64,000 bases of DNA, from contig JAQFVV010012396.1 in assembly GCA_028023455.1 (NCBI GenBank), positions 11,635,296-11,699,295 of the forward strand, given 5' to 3'. Made by a program: the position numbers and the translations under genes. The notes below the pieces were generated by a model, which searched no databases, had not been told where the DNA came from, and was given only the letters and a program-made list of their open reading frames with translations. Every line of letters starts with the position of its first letter. Positions within the stretch are counted from its first letter, which is position 1. This DNA is from Epiperipatus broadwayi. Its lineage: Eukaryota; Onychophora; Udeonychophora; Euonychophora; Peripatidae. Shown here in pieces: positions 1 through 12,392 of this stretch.

Positions 1-1250
1 GATCCAAAATGTATATTGCAATACTTCCTAATCCAATACTTAGTGTTATCCCTCCTCCATTACCAATTCTTATTTCAATTTTATATATCAAATGATTTGT
101 TTTCACAGATCATGCCATTGAACAAGGACCAATATACCATCAAATCTCTCTTTGGCACATCATTTACAAATTTTAATTAGACATCTATGGACAACCCTGA
201 CAATTTCTGACACTCTAATCAAGTAAGAAAATGTTTGTGCTCCTCAATCATGGCTGAAATTTCTTTTTAATTTATTACAGGGTGAAACAAAATGTTTTTT
301 AATGACTGATTCAAGTAAAATCTTGAACCTATATGTGTTTTGTCCAGTAATTATTCAGAAGAAATGCAACACCTTTTTCAAGCCTGCCCATATTTCTTGT
401 CTTTATACCTATTGATGTTCATAAGTGTAAAATCAACCTCTGTAACAATTAAAAATAAATTTATAAAATACTTTCAGCCCTATAATGAATCTGTAATTAT
501 TCAGACACTATGGCTTGTACACTGCTCAATAATATTTGACAATAAAAAATACAATGTACTAAAAAAAGTAACAAGAAATGGTTCAAATCATACCTATAGT
601 CTCTTAAATTTTGACCCAGGAATATCATGACCAAAACTTAGCTGTTACCTCAATTGTGCTCTCTCATTTCTTAAATCTTTATTTCCATTAATACCCCCCC
701 CCTCCCATCAGATTTCATTCTTGGAAATAAATATCTGAACTCTTCTTCAGTTTAGTCATTATGATTATGCAATATTAGAATATGTCACTCTTCAAATTTA
801 AATCACACTTCATTCGAATTAAACAACTTATTGCATTACCTGTGCCGTTATGATTGCTGTTTCATCATGCTTTTGCCGATATAGCAAATATTCTATTGTA
901 GATAAGTTAATATTTATATATAGTTTGTTATCAATAAAGTTTTTTTAAGTAAAAAAATAGTAACGCATAATTTATATAATCAGTTTTTATCTGTCATTAC
1001 TATTCAATTAAATATTAATTTTAAAAAGTTATATTAAACCTTATACACTTTAGGATGATTTAAATAGAAAGGAATTTCGTAGCCTAGCATTTATTTTTTA
1101 ATTTTTTTTTGAAAAGTGATATTTTTAAAAAATATGAGTATTTTATACAAAAAAATTTATACATAACAAGGCAATGCAATACGCTTCAATGTTCAAACTA
1201 TAACTTAACATAAACATCACAAGATCACCAATTTTTATGCTTGCATATAA
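1..1250. other. AT-rich stretch, no gene recognised
   Basis: No coding frame with protein-like composition and no RNA gene is visible. The open frame at 340-630 is a low-complexity AT-driven frame without a recognisable motif. A run of C (about 694-705) and poly-T/poly-A tracts are the only compositional features. Confidence 0.6.
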
Positions 1251-1412
1251 CTGTTATTAAAACAGGCAAAACTCACTATACGTATTGCCTTTCACTGAAA
1301 GCTAGAGTGAAGGCCACAAACCAGAAACTAGTCTGGGGATATTGGATGAGTAGGCACTAGAGCTTGCAACGAGTGGCAATACGTATAGTGAGTTTTGCCT
1401 GTTTTTATAACA
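1251..1412. repeat. Short foldback (MITE-like) element, family M
   Basis: Near-perfect terminal inverted repeats of about 38 bp: left arm 1251-1289, right arm 1375-1412. Both contain the motif CAAAACTCACTATACGTATT or its complement. The roughly 85-bp interior holds GTCTGGGGATATTGGATGAG, which recurs in the larger repeat at 36138-37390 and in the fragment at 61013-61190, so this is a dispersed family rather than a chance hairpin. It has no coding capacity. No clear target-site duplication is visible. Confidence 0.75.
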
Positions 1413-2588
1413 ACATGTTACATTTAGTAAATAAAAGATATTGATGGGTATTATTGATTATTTTTCTTGTATGTCTCCAATACGAGTATTGAATTTTATT
1501 CTTCATATATGTTGTAACTGCTAATGATAATTGTGCAAAATGAATACAGATTTTAAATAATCTTGAGACCACATTACAAATCTTAATATTTTAGCAGATA
1601 TCTTAAGACTTTTTAATAATGCTTCGACCATTATTCATGGAATTGTAAACAGTATAACATTTGTTCTGGAAATTTATCGTATATCCCAATAACCATTTGA
1701 ACTTCAAAAGTCTGGATATCAAAATATTGCTTAATAAGATTTGGAGAAAATTAAATTTGATCATAAATTACTGAAAAAGGAAGAATAATCAGTAATATAT
1801 AAAAAAGTTTCTTTGTCTACATAACATATAAATTGTTTTAAAGGACCACCTATGAATTTTGTTAAGCAATGTTATAGTTGGGAAAATACTATCAAAAATT
1901 TGATCCCAATACAGACCACAATTCCTTCAGTAATATTTTCTGATCTTTTAATAAATGAATGGATTTTCAATGGGAAACTGTTTTAATTTTAGGGTGCATC
2001 TCATTGATAGAGTTATATTACTGTAGATTCATGATCTCTTGTACCTGGATAGAAGCCTCTCTCATCATGTATGATGATTTTCCCAATTTTATTAAATTAG
2101 TTAGCTAATGGAAAAAATTGTTCAAAAAGAGGATCACTATATATTCTGCCAAATGGCGTAGCTTTTTTGAATTGACAATAAAAAAACAATTGCATACAAT
2201 TACATAGGATCTAATTTCCAAGTCTGACAGGTGAAATAACTTCTACAGCAAACTTTTATAATAAAAAAAAGCAATATAATTATATTTTGTAATTATAAAT
2301 ATGCAAGACTTTCCCTAGATGAGTGTAATATGTTATGTGCACTGAAGCACAATAAAAAGGAAAAGTTATAATTGAATAACAATAATACTAGATAGCTACT
2401 TAAGGGCTTTCTATATAGTTTATCATTTCATATTCTCATCTATATTTTCTCAATAGATGTCATTATTTTATTTCTTTAGAATATCTGAGACAATCTTTAT
2501 AATGTAATTAAGTTTTGCTTCAATGAAAACTATACTCAATTGCTCTTCCAATGATATGCTTTTACAATAGTAAATGTAATATCACATG
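1413..2588. other. AT-rich stretch, no gene recognised
   Basis: Nothing recognisable on either strand: all frames are short and AT-driven, and no repeat shared with the rest of the window was seen. Confidence 0.6.

Positions 2589-2589
<1 letters not shown>

Positions 2590-2632
<43 letters not shown>
2590..2632. repeat. (TA)n microsatellite
   Basis: Uninterrupted alternating TA of about 42 bp. Confidence 0.95.
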
Positions 2633-2634
<2 letters not shown>

Positions 2635-3739
2635 CCGTTAAATGCCAATAAAATGTTTAACTCACAGTGCTAATAGTTGATGAAAATTATTATATCTCAA
2701 AGACGATATAATATTATAAAAATCGAAACATAATAAATAAAGAAAAATGTTTTAAAAGACTGAAATCATTCTGGATTATTATAATAAATTGCTGTGGAAA
2801 AAAAAAGGGAAAATCAATAAGTGCATTTAAAAAAGTTGTTGTTCTTATTAAACTGGATACTCCTGCTATATAGCTTAAACTTTTAGATAAAAAAATTCTG
2901 TAAAAATATTTTTAAGCGTTTTTTTTTTCCAAGATTTTGTTTCCATAAAATTTTTAGAAGGCCTTACTTGTTTATATTGCCAAAATACATGTATATAAAA
3001 CAAAAAAAGGAAACTATGGAAACATTGCTCATAAAATGTGTGCCCAGGATGACTTCTTTTCCTCATTATTTAGCTCATATTAAAGATACATAAAAGGGTA
3101 AACTAGGGAACAGAATATCACATTAATAATTTTTTTTTGTTATTGTTCATGTTAAAACGGTTTTATATATGAATTTCATATATTATTGGGGTATATTTAT
3201 GTCAATGAGATTATATAATTCCATTTTTTTGCCTTATTTATTATATAATTTTTTCCTTCTTTTATTTATTAGTTTTGCTTTGTTTCCAAACATTAAGTTT
3301 GGTAAACTGTGCTTAACCTGAAAGTGAAAACCAACAATCAATTACGCCAAGTTCAGTAAGATAAATAAAAACAAATAATTATTTGTTTTTCTCTTTAAAT
3401 AATCCTAAAGATTATTTTTGTTTAATTAAAAGATTTATTTAATTTCTTTTGAATTAACTTATAAAATATGATAAGATAAAACATTTTTTTTCTTCTTTTT
3501 CATTTTCATTTTTAACAGATATATAAATGAGAAGAAATTTAATTGGCTAAGAAATAAAATAGAACTGCCAGAGCGATTTTTTTTAAGAACTGCTGTAATA
3601 ACAGCAAGTATAAAATAATTTTTTTTGTTTATTTTACCATTAATAATGTAACCAAATGAAAGCTTCTCTTTTTTTTAAAAAAGGTGACAATGTAAAGGTA
3701 GAGAAGGAAGTTAAAACTTTTCTTAAATAATTTAAGTTT
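2633..3739. other. AT-rich stretch, no gene recognised
   Basis: Many T-runs and A-runs; no coding-like frame. The 63-codon minus-strand frame at 2875-3066 has no recognisable motif and is not supported as a gene. Confidence 0.6.
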
Positions 3740-3930
3740 CAATATTCATCATCATCATCATCATCAACCATTATCAATCCACTGCAGGATGAAGGTCTCT
3801 CCAAGTTTAATCCATCTTCTCCGATCTTTAGCTTCTCTTCTCCACAACACCCCTGCACATTTTCTTATTTCATCCATCCATCTCGCATGTGGTCTCTTTC
3901 TGGGTCTTTTACAATCTCTTGGAATCCAGT

Positions 3931-5260
3931 TTAAATTTCAATTGTCCATCTATTATCATCTCTTCTAGCAATATGTCCAGCCCAACTCCATTTCAATCTT
4001 TTAATTTTTTCAATAAGGTCAGTAACACCTGTTTGTTGTCTTACCCATACATTGCGTTTTTGATCTCTTCTTGTTACTCCCAACATACATCTCTCCATAC
4101 TCCTTTGAGTGGTCTGAAGTCTCTGTATTGCTCTTCTATTAAGTGTCCAAGTCTCAGATCCATAAGTAAGAACTGGTAAAACACATTTGTTAAAAACCAT
4201 CCTTTTCAAACACATAGGCATATTTCCTTTTAGTATCAAGTTATTTCTACCAAAAGCACTCCAACCAAGTTTAATTCTATGATTAATTTCCTCCATTATG
4301 TTTTCATCTGTGTTAATAATCTGACCAAGGTATTTGTAACTGTTAACTTCTTCTAATTCTTCATAATCAATCTTTATTTTCATATTTTGAGCAAATCGAT
4401 TAAACATTACTTTAGTCTTTTTAACATTTATCTTTAGTCCTACTTTTCTACTTTCATCTGCTAACTCCTGCAACATTTCCTGCAGCTCTGAAGCATTATT
4501 TGCAAAAACAACTACATCATCTGCGAAATCTAAATGACTTAAATAATCTCCATTTACTTTCACTCCTTTAGTTTCCCATTTTAATCCACAAAATACTTCT
4601 TGTAGCACTGCTGTAAAGAGTTTTGGAGATATGAAGTCACCTTGTCTTACACCTTTCTCAATGTTGATTTTTTCCAGTATTATTATGTAATCTAATTGTT
4701 ACTGTTCCATTTTTATAAATATTCTTTAAAATATGAGAATATCCTGGATCTATACCTTGATGATCCAATGCTTTAATCACTGAAGAAATGTGTATAGAAT
4801 CGAATGCCTTTTTATAATCTACAAATCCAAAACATAATGACAACTCATATTCGTTTGTCCTTTCTATGACTTCTCTCAATACCTGGATATGATCTATTGT
4901 ACTAAAACCACTTTTAAATCCAGCTTGTTCTCTTGGTTGGTGGAAATCCAAAGTTCTCTGTAGACGAGTTGTAATTATCTTGGTAAAAATTTTATATAAA
5001 ACTGAGAAAAGGCTGATAGGTCTGTAATTTCTAATATCTTCTTTATCACCTTTTTTAAATATTAATATTATTACTGCATTCTTCCAATCTTCCAGTACAT
5101 CTTTATCATTTAGACATTTGGTATATAACTTTGCTAAAATTGTTTCTATTTCTTCACCTGCTTCTTTTAATATATCAATCATAATTCCATTATTTCCTGG
5201 AGCCTTTCCTTTCTTCATACACTTAATTGCATGTCTCACTTCATTTAAAATTCTGGGCAA
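3931..5260 (-). pseudogene. Reverse transcriptase of RTE-like copy 1 (broken)
   Basis: Two minus-strand frames, 4658-5260 and 3931-4608, together cover the same protein as the 499-codon frame of copy 2 (19278-20777). Visible RT motifs are KGKAPGNNGI, NYRPISLFSVLYKI, FVDYKKAFDSI (catalytic Asp of motif A) and, in the second frame, HLDFADDVVVFA (motif C, FADD). The frames are separated by one extra T in a T-run near 4663-4668 compared with copy 2. The conserved GVRQGD motif lies in this break and is intact in nucleotide terms. The C-terminal frame stops early at 3931 because one A is missing near 3933 relative to copy 2. It is recently inactivated, as it is otherwise nearly identical to copy 2. 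Confidence 0.85.
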
Positions 5261-5270
5261 TTCGGAAGTT

Positions 5271-5394
5271 GTAATAGATATAGGAGGTACTTGTTCTTTA
5301 TTACTATATAATTCTTGATAAAAATCTTCTATGTAATAGATATAGGAGGTACTTGTTCTTTATTACTATATAATTCTTGATAAAAATCTTCTAC
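5271..5394. repeat. 62-bp tandem duplication inside RTE copy 1
   Basis: Two adjacent near-identical 62-bp units (5271-5332 and 5333-5394). Because 62 is not a multiple of three, the duplication shifts the frame. Removing one unit puts the endonuclease-linker frame (ending coordinate 5568) in register with the RT frame (ending coordinate 5260). Confidence 0.9.
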
Positions 5395-6487
5395 CAATTT
5401 CATGATGTCATCTCTCTTTTTAGTAATAATTTCATCTTTTTTTCTTATTGCAGATATAAATTTCCTAACAATACCAAAATGTTGTTTAACATTTTTGAGA
5501 TTTTCTTCTACAGCTTTCCTTGCTATTTCACAGTTATACTTTCTTATATCATTTTCAATCTTTTCCATACCATTTTACAAAATTCGAGATATTCAATTCT
5601 TTTTAATACATCATTTTTGTATATCTTCATATTCCTTCTTTTCTTCATAAATTCTCTAGTCTCAGTAGAAATTTTATTAGTCAATTGCTGCTTTTTTCTA
5701 CCAGCTATGTTTGTTGCAGTTTGTAAAAGTGTATCAGTTATTTTCATATTAATTTCATTCAAATCTGTATCATGTTCAAAATCTCCTAACACTTGAAACC
5801 TATTTGTAAGTTCTAATTTAAATTCATTAGAATGTTTCTGAAGATTAGGAATATCAACTGTAAATATTGTTTTTCTTAATAATTTTTGTCTTTCTAGTTT
5901 TACATTAACACGTAACTTACACCTTACTAATCGATGATCACTTCCTGTGTTAAATTTATTAAGAACATTACAATCTTGAAATATGTATTTTCTGTTAGTC
6001 AAAATATAATCCAATTCTGCTGTACCTTCATTTGGATGCTTCCATGTCCATTTCCTTTTAACATTTTTCTCAAAAAATGAATTCATAATATAAAGTTTTT
6101 CTTTTTCTGCAAACTCCACAAGTCTATGTCCTCTCTCATTTCTATTACCATAACCAAAATTACCTACAGCAATTTCATCTTTCATTTGTCTACCAATTCT
6201 AGCATTAAAGTCTCCCATAACAATTTTAAAATATTGTTTACTCTGATCAAAAGCCTTTTGTACATCCATATAAAAATCTTCTACTACTTCATCACTATGA
6301 GAACTTGTTGGGGCATAAACCTGAATTATCTGCATTTGGTATCTGCTATTAAGTTGTATAACTAATCTTGCCACTCTGTCCGATACACCATCAATCTCCA
6401 CAATATTGTTCTTCCACTTTTTATTTATAATGAATCCTACTGCACTTGTATTTCCAATATGTGTGCCTTTATAATAGAGTATATGCA
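5329..6487 (-). pseudogene. Apurinic-type endonuclease (residue C-terminal three quarters) and linker, RTE copy 1
   Basis: The minus-strand frame 5544-6401 shows endonuclease/exonuclease/phosphatase-fold motifs: MGDFNARIG (metal site, Asn) and GSDHRLVRCKLRV (catalytic Asp-His). It is followed by a basic linker toward the RT. The frame stays open upstream of the first Met to about 6480, where YKGTHIGNTSAVGFI is read, so the Met at 6401 is not a true start. A frameshift near 5575 moves the reading into the frame 5329-5568. In the intact family this domain nicks target DNA to prime reverse transcription. The first catalytic residues are missing here because they lie in the inverted segment at 6488-7078. 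Confidence 0.8.
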
Positions 6488-7078
6488 GAAAGAAGTTTGC
6501 TATTAACTAAAAGAAGACCCTTTGATTCCTCTTGGAGGCCTTAAAGGAACCGAGCAGGGCAAATTCCTAATGTCCACTCCATACGTTCTTGTCATTGCAG
6601 CTGTTATTACTATGTGATTATTCATATAGTATACGAACATGGATGGGCTGCTCACCAACATGCATTAGCCAGCATTGTGAGTTTATTGGCTTTTTACCTT
6701 TGAGTTTAAGATCAAGAAACACCATGTTTGTGTAAATGATAAATATTTTTCCAATACATATATACAATTATGACAGACAAAAATAAAGCATGGCCCTTAT
6801 TCCCAGGAGGCTGTAAAGTCACCAACCAAGGCAGCGGTTGGTGGCCGAAGGCGGAGGGTGCTAAGAATCCCCTGATTGCGGACCCAGGCTGCCATTTGAT
6901 GATGACTTTTTATTTAGGTACTTACAACTGCAGATCACTTTCAAGTGAAGGAAGATTGCAAGAATTAGTAGAAGAACTGTCTTATATTAAATGGGACATT
7001 ATTGGATTTTGTGAAGTTAGAAGAAAAGGAGAAGAAACAATTGATTTAAAAAGTGGACATATACGCTATTATAAAGGT
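6488..7078 (+). pseudogene. Inverted 5' segment of RTE copy 1: leader and endonuclease N-terminus
   Basis: The plus-strand frame 6770-7099 contains LGTYNCRSLSSEGRLQ (catalytic Asn region) and IIGFCEVRRKGEE (catalytic Glu), the first two motifs of the endonuclease that is otherwise on the minus strand. Translation stays in family until RYYKG at 7066-7079 and then runs into flanking DNA. About 280 bp upstream (6488-6769) is GC-richer than its surroundings and is probably the 5' leader of the element. Orientation opposite to the rest of the element, with the break at the same protein position, shows a 5' inversion. Confidence 0.8.
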
Positions 7079-7290
7079 TGCAATATTACCTGGTGTTAAT
7101 AGCAAATGTATAGCTAAACCTTAACTAATCTGTTTAAGTCTCCCAACTGTGAGTTTAACTGCTGATAATCTTCCACAAGGTCTATAACTGAAATGCACAG
7201 GAATTATTGTTGACCTTGACAACAGGAATAACAGTTCTAAAAGATCAGTCTATTTGAAAATTCTTATTGTTTACAGACTATAGTTAGTCT

Positions 7291-7600
7291 TTGGATAAAG
7301 TTTTACCTCCATAACTTTAACATATATGATAGTGTTATGCATGTGTAAAATGAAATACTATATTTAACTTTGGATAAATATTTACTTTCATGACTTTAAT
7401 ACATAGTGTTATATATATGTGAATAAAATGTTGTGTTCAACCTTGGATAAAATTTTGCTTTCATGAACTTTAACACATATGGGAGGGTTATATATGTGCA
7501 GAATGAAATGCTATATTTAACTTGGATACAATGTTTTACCTTCACTACTTTAAAACCTCTAGTAGTGTTATACATGTGCGGAATGAAATGCTGTTTAACA
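7291..7600. repeat. Diverged 73-79-bp minisatellite, four units
   Basis: Units begin TTGGATAAA (or TTGGATACA) at 7291, 7370, 7443 and 7522. Each continues through an ACTTTAA block, a GTGTTATAYATGTG block and AATGAAATRCT. Spacings are 79, 73 and 79 bp; the units differ at many positions. The open frames in this region on both strands follow the repeat and are not genes. Confidence 0.85.
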
Positions 7601-9487
7601 TTTTGCACACCAGTGTTTGAACAACGAAGAATTAATTACTTTGAACTTATATTAGAAACAACACTGTGAGTTATCTTATTAAAACTACAATATAGTTGTT
7701 GAAAGAAATAACAGCTAACCGGGAACTATTTTTGCTGTTATAGCATGTGAGGGGTAATTATTTGCTTGAACTATCATTCTTTATCTCGGCACTAATAAAT
7801 GAAAGTAATAAATATTTTAATTTTGGAATAACATCTAAAATAAAGCCATGCAATTTCATTAACTTTCGAGGATAATCTGACTAAAATGATACATATCCTA
7901 CCTCTCAAAATATCTTGGATATTCAGAACCTACATGTAGATCAACTAATTTATAAATATTATTTATAAATAAATGGAGATGGAGAAGCATACAATCAACT
8001 TTTAAGATTCTATATTATAATTAAACAAATATATTTAATTTATATTTATCATTAAGTTTGAGAAATGTTCTATTAATTGATTAGCTAATAGCCAATCGAT
8101 TTAAATAATATGTATTTGAACCCAGTGTAGTAATTTAATGAACATGCATTTTATGTTTTATTTGTATTTTTATTCTCTTGTATGTTAATTTCACAATATA
8201 TATACTCTTTTGTGTATTAAATAATTACTTGTTCACTTGGATATAGGGATTAAAGAAAGTCAATTTAGGGAACAGTGCTTGTGTAAACATTTAATGATTA
8301 ATTCAATGTGTCTATAATGCATGATCACCACATGGTCTAATCCTGTATGTTTTTCCAGGGTTCTGTGCTTATACTCATATTATAATATTAGGTAATATTC
8401 TTTCATACCATCTGGTCTATGGTTGGCTATTATCTCAATTGTTTTCTATAATCGAGTTTTCTTACATCTTTTGATTAGTACACACTTGGAAAACAGCATG
8501 TGCTTTCCAAATTAGCAGATTGATGAGGGTAATTTATTTCTATTTTATTAAGAAAGTGATTGTTTATACTATTTTAATGTTATATGGCTTTTTCTGTGCT
8601 GGTGGTTAATACACAGAATAATTTTTTGCCATTATTTTGTATATCCTTTAAGTTTGTTTCAGCACTGTTGGTCAATCCACTGAACATTCTGTAGTTATGC
8701 TAGTTGATTTGATAATGGTTAGATTCACAGTACTTACTGTTCGTTATTCCTTTGTGCAGATGAGTACACCCACAGGTATAGCATTGCTCTTTGTTATTTA
8801 AATGTATGTATGAGCAGAGTTTCCATGCTTTATTATGTGTATATTAATTCCCTCATTTTAATTTTTGCCTCATGTGTTCTGTCATCAGCCATAAAAGGGC
8901 ATTCAAATGATTTATTGTCATAATTTATTATGGATCAATTACATAATATTCCAGCTGAATTGAAGTTCAAATTCCCTCTTTGATTTTCATAGGTTAATTA
9001 ATAGCAATTGTTGTCAGTATTATTATAAATTTTGAAGTGTAGGTGCATTGGTTCTGGTTTTGACATATTGGAGGTGCCATTGACTGGGTATTTGAATCTA
9101 TTCTTGTCCCTACAAAGGCCTAAATCAATACATTTGTAATAAAATCTCAGATTGTATTATCTGAAACCAGTGCACATATGCGTGTACAGAACTAAGTACA
9201 TGTAATATTTTATTTTTATTTATTCATTTAATTAATGTACATTATCCGTGTAGAAGAATTACATGTGATATTTTATGTTATTTATCATTTATTTAATTTA
9301 TGAATATTGTTTATTAAAGTCATAAATAAATGTTAATTTATAATTTAACCCCTATCTGTGCCGTTGCTATTTGTTACACGCAGAGTCAGAAATCCAACGT
9401 AATAGATAGATAAATATCAGAGCACATATTGTCCCTGATGATGTAAGCAAGATCTACTAAAACATTCAGAGAATATTTTAATGCTTT
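7601..9487. other. No gene recognised
   Basis: AT-rich DNA without coding-like frames on either strand. No repeat shared with the rest of the window was seen. Confidence 0.55.
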
Positions 9488-9584
9488 GTTCTGGGGGTAA
9501 TTTGTGATGTATAAGATGGAATAAAATCCCATTTACTGTTCTGGGGGTAATTTGTGATGTATAAGATGGAATAAAATCCCATTT
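9488..9584. repeat. Exact 50-bp tandem duplication
   Basis: The block starting GTTCTGGGGGTAATTTGTG is present at 9488 and again at 9538, with no difference over about 47 bp, implying a recent duplication. Confidence 0.95.
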
Positions 9585-11542
9585 TCCTTCTGCATCACTT
9601 CTGATTTGCTTTGTTAATTCAGGAATATAATCCAGAATCTGTTACTCTAATGATATTTGTGACATTAATATTTAAATTAATAATAAATGTGCTAGCCAGT
9701 ATAACAATTGAACCTATTCTCTAATACTATAACAGGTATTTTATTTATTCTACTAAGAGTTTCATTGCTATTGTTTTGACTTGGTTAATGAAGAAAAAAA
9801 TTAAAGTTCATATTACTCACCTTTCATTGCAAAGCATTATCTTATAGAGCTTCTGTACTTAGAGCATGAGGATATCTGAGCTACATCCAATTATGTTATA
9901 AAACTGATTAGATTTATTACTATCTTATTAAATGATCCATATTCATCATGTAATAACTAGCAGTTTTATAAATTATACCAGCTTTTCCACAGTCAGCCAT
10001 CGACTCTCAAGTAAATACAATTGTAAATTAAGATTTGGGGGGTGTAGTTTTAAGAACCAGTTGTTAAAGAGAATTATATTTAATTAAAGATTCATACAAT
10101 TTATATTAGATAATTTAATGTATCTTTAAGTAGTGCTGCGATAGGTCTTTGTAGTGTACCTTGGCTGTGACGGATTATATTGTAACAGCTCTGTATTGTA
10201 TCATTTAACTTTAGCCTGTTACAGTCCGGGATAGGATTTTTCGGTCACAGTTTTTGGCTTCCCATGTGAGCCAATTTACAGTTGACTAACTTTTTGGTTA
10301 CAATAACCCTCATATCTGAGTTTACAGGCATTGCTTTTATATAAATATTTTTTACTATATATATCACAAAATATTAAAAGTCATGTATATAAAATAAATT
10401 TTAAAGTGTTTTGAAAATGGTATCAATAAGTGTAAAATTAAAATATATATATATTTTATTTTAAAATAATATTACTATTGTAAATAAAAGGAATGTTGCT
10501 ATAGAAACCATTCACAGTTGACAGGAGGGGGGAACACTAAAATTGTTTGCATTTCCAAGAAGGGAAAAAAGGATTGTTAGTTCTTCATTGTCTCTTTTAC
10601 TCTATAAAAGTCAATAAAAATTATAAAGATTATTTAAGTGAATATCATGCATTTTATGGAGTATAGAACCCTTCAGAATGCTTCTCTGATATTTACAGCA
10701 TTATAGCTGAATATGGAGCTGTAAACAAAGAAATGATTTAAAATTAACTTTGATCCTGCTACCTGTTCATCACTATTCAATGCTGAAGAAATATTTGATG
10801 TTTATTTGCTACAAGAAGAAAACTTTATCCAATAAAAATATACTTTTATAATTAATTGTGAATCTACCTGTTTTAAATGCTCAGAGGAAAATTGCATGGA
10901 AACCCTCATAGGAAAACTGTCATGGAATAAACCATAAGAAGCTAAAATGTTAGTATTGCTAGCAGACATAAAAAATTAATGACTAATGGCCATATTCATA
11001 CATTTATGGAGATAAATATATATATATATGTGAGTTCACAAAGACATTAAGGTAATTAACAACTTTCTATAGCTATTCTCAATGAATTTTTGTAATCAAC
11101 ACTTTTTTTTCTCTTTCATGCTTGATCATCATATAATTTTTAAACTGTAAATATGTAAATACATTTTTATTATTATCATATAATTCTATTTGTTAATTAA
11201 AGTTATTGTTGTTGTTAATAATTTTACTGTTTCTCATTTCTCACCTGAAGTTCAAGCTGATTATTTATTTTGTTAATGTTATAAAGTATTAAGTGGAGAG
11301 AGGTAACGATCAGGAAATATAATTGAATCTGCCTGGAAATTTGTTTTTATGTATGTTTAATTTGATTGTTGCTTGTGACTATTATAGATTTGTTAATTAA
11401 AAATAAGTTGTATGTAGTCACTCCACCATGTACACAATCACCCTATAGTTATCTTTAAATTCCTTTAGATTAAAGTTAATTTGCAAATATATATATATAT
11501 TTTTCATTTTATTATAACTTTGTTAAAAGAGCAGTCACCATT

Positions 11543-11545
<3 letters not shown>
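9585..11545. other. No gene recognised
   Basis: AT-rich; a block at about 10136-10330 is GC-richer than its surroundings but has no long frame and no recognised repeat. Short TA tracts occur at about 10441-10455 and 11020-11030. Confidence 0.55.

Positions 11546-11546
<1 letters not shown>

Positions 11547-11586
<40 letters not shown>
11547..11586. repeat. (TA)n microsatellite
   Basis: About 40 bp of alternating AT directly before the first palindromic-repeat unit. Confidence 0.95.
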
Positions 11587-11589
<3 letters not shown>

Positions 11590-12392
11590 TATACTAAACA
11601 ATGTAATTAGAAGGGACTTAAACTCAGACTTTCAAGCTCCTACAGTTATGCACTCCGTCTTATATAACCAATACACATGACCACTTACATGTGAAAAAGA
11701 TAAATGATCTCCAATATATGTATTTCATACTGAACCAGCACTCATCAGTTGGTCCAGATCACCATCTCCCACACATATATACAATCAGTGCTCAGTTTAT
11801 ATTAAGATAGCAAATCTTCTAACTTTAATGAACAGGCTTCAATCTTCTCCCTCCTACAACTCTTCAGTCATCCATATTATTGAAAATCTGATGATGGAGC
11901 TCTCAAAGCCCTTGTTGATACCAATATTATTGTCATACCCATATTGACTTTAATTCACTCTGATCCCTCACCTTAATAGGTCATTAAATACCCAGAGGGG
12001 GGATGGGCAGAATACAGGCTAAATATGTAATGTTAAAATATATGTATATTGTCTATACTAAACAATGTAACTAGAAGGAACTTAAATTCAGACTTTCAAG
12101 CTCCCTACAGTTATGCACTCCATATTATATAACCAATACACATGACCACTTACATGTAAAAAAGATAAATTATCTCCTGTATATGTTTTTTGTGCTAAAC
12201 CAGCACGCATCAGTTGGTCCAGGTCACCATTTCCCACACATATATAAAATCAGTGCTCAGTTTCATTAAGATAGCAAATTGTCCAAGCTTCAATCTTCTC
12301 CAACCTCCAACTCTTTAGCCATCCATATCATTAAAATCTGAGGATGGAATACTCAAAGCCCTTGTTGATGCCAATATTATTGTCATATCCAT
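11587..12392 (-). repeat. Palindromic dispersed repeat family P, two head-to-tail units
   Basis: Units 11587-12044 and 12045-12392 share long blocks: CAGACTTTCAAGCTCC, CCAATACACATGACCAC, CAGCACTCATCAGTTGGTCC, CAACTCTTCAGTCATCC and AATATTATTGTCATA. Read on the opposite strand, each unit ends in (G)TTCAAATCC or a variant, which matches the tRNA-type box B consensus. The second unit is interrupted at 12392 by the LTR-like element and continues at 14543. Other copies are at 18079-18412, 37412-38158, 51233-51428 and 54690-56015. No protein is encoded. Confidence 0.85.

Larger units (their letters stand above)
3740..7087 (-). mobile_element. RTE-like non-LTR retrotransposon, copy 1, with inverted 5' end
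   Basis: The 3' end lies at 3747, with a (GAT)n tail read on the minus strand. The minus strand then runs through reverse transcriptase and the last three quarters of an apurinic-type endonuclease to about 6487. The first quarter of the endonuclease and its 5' leader lie in the opposite orientation from about 6488 to 7078. The two parts share a 20-bp overlap with one mismatch (6466-6485 complement, 7058-7077), at the point where the protein is interrupted. CAATATT occurs immediately outside both ends (3740-3746 and 7081-7087) and is the likely target-site duplication. Family knowledge: endonuclease plus reverse transcriptase in one frame, with a short-repeat 3' tail, fits the RTE clade. The copy is dead, with at least four frame breaks. 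Confidence 0.85.

Noticed and set aside
3889-4179. Plus-strand frames across RTE copies (also 5118-5796, 6126-6365, 19303-19694)
   Set aside because: Antisense shadows of the reverse transcriptase and endonuclease frames.
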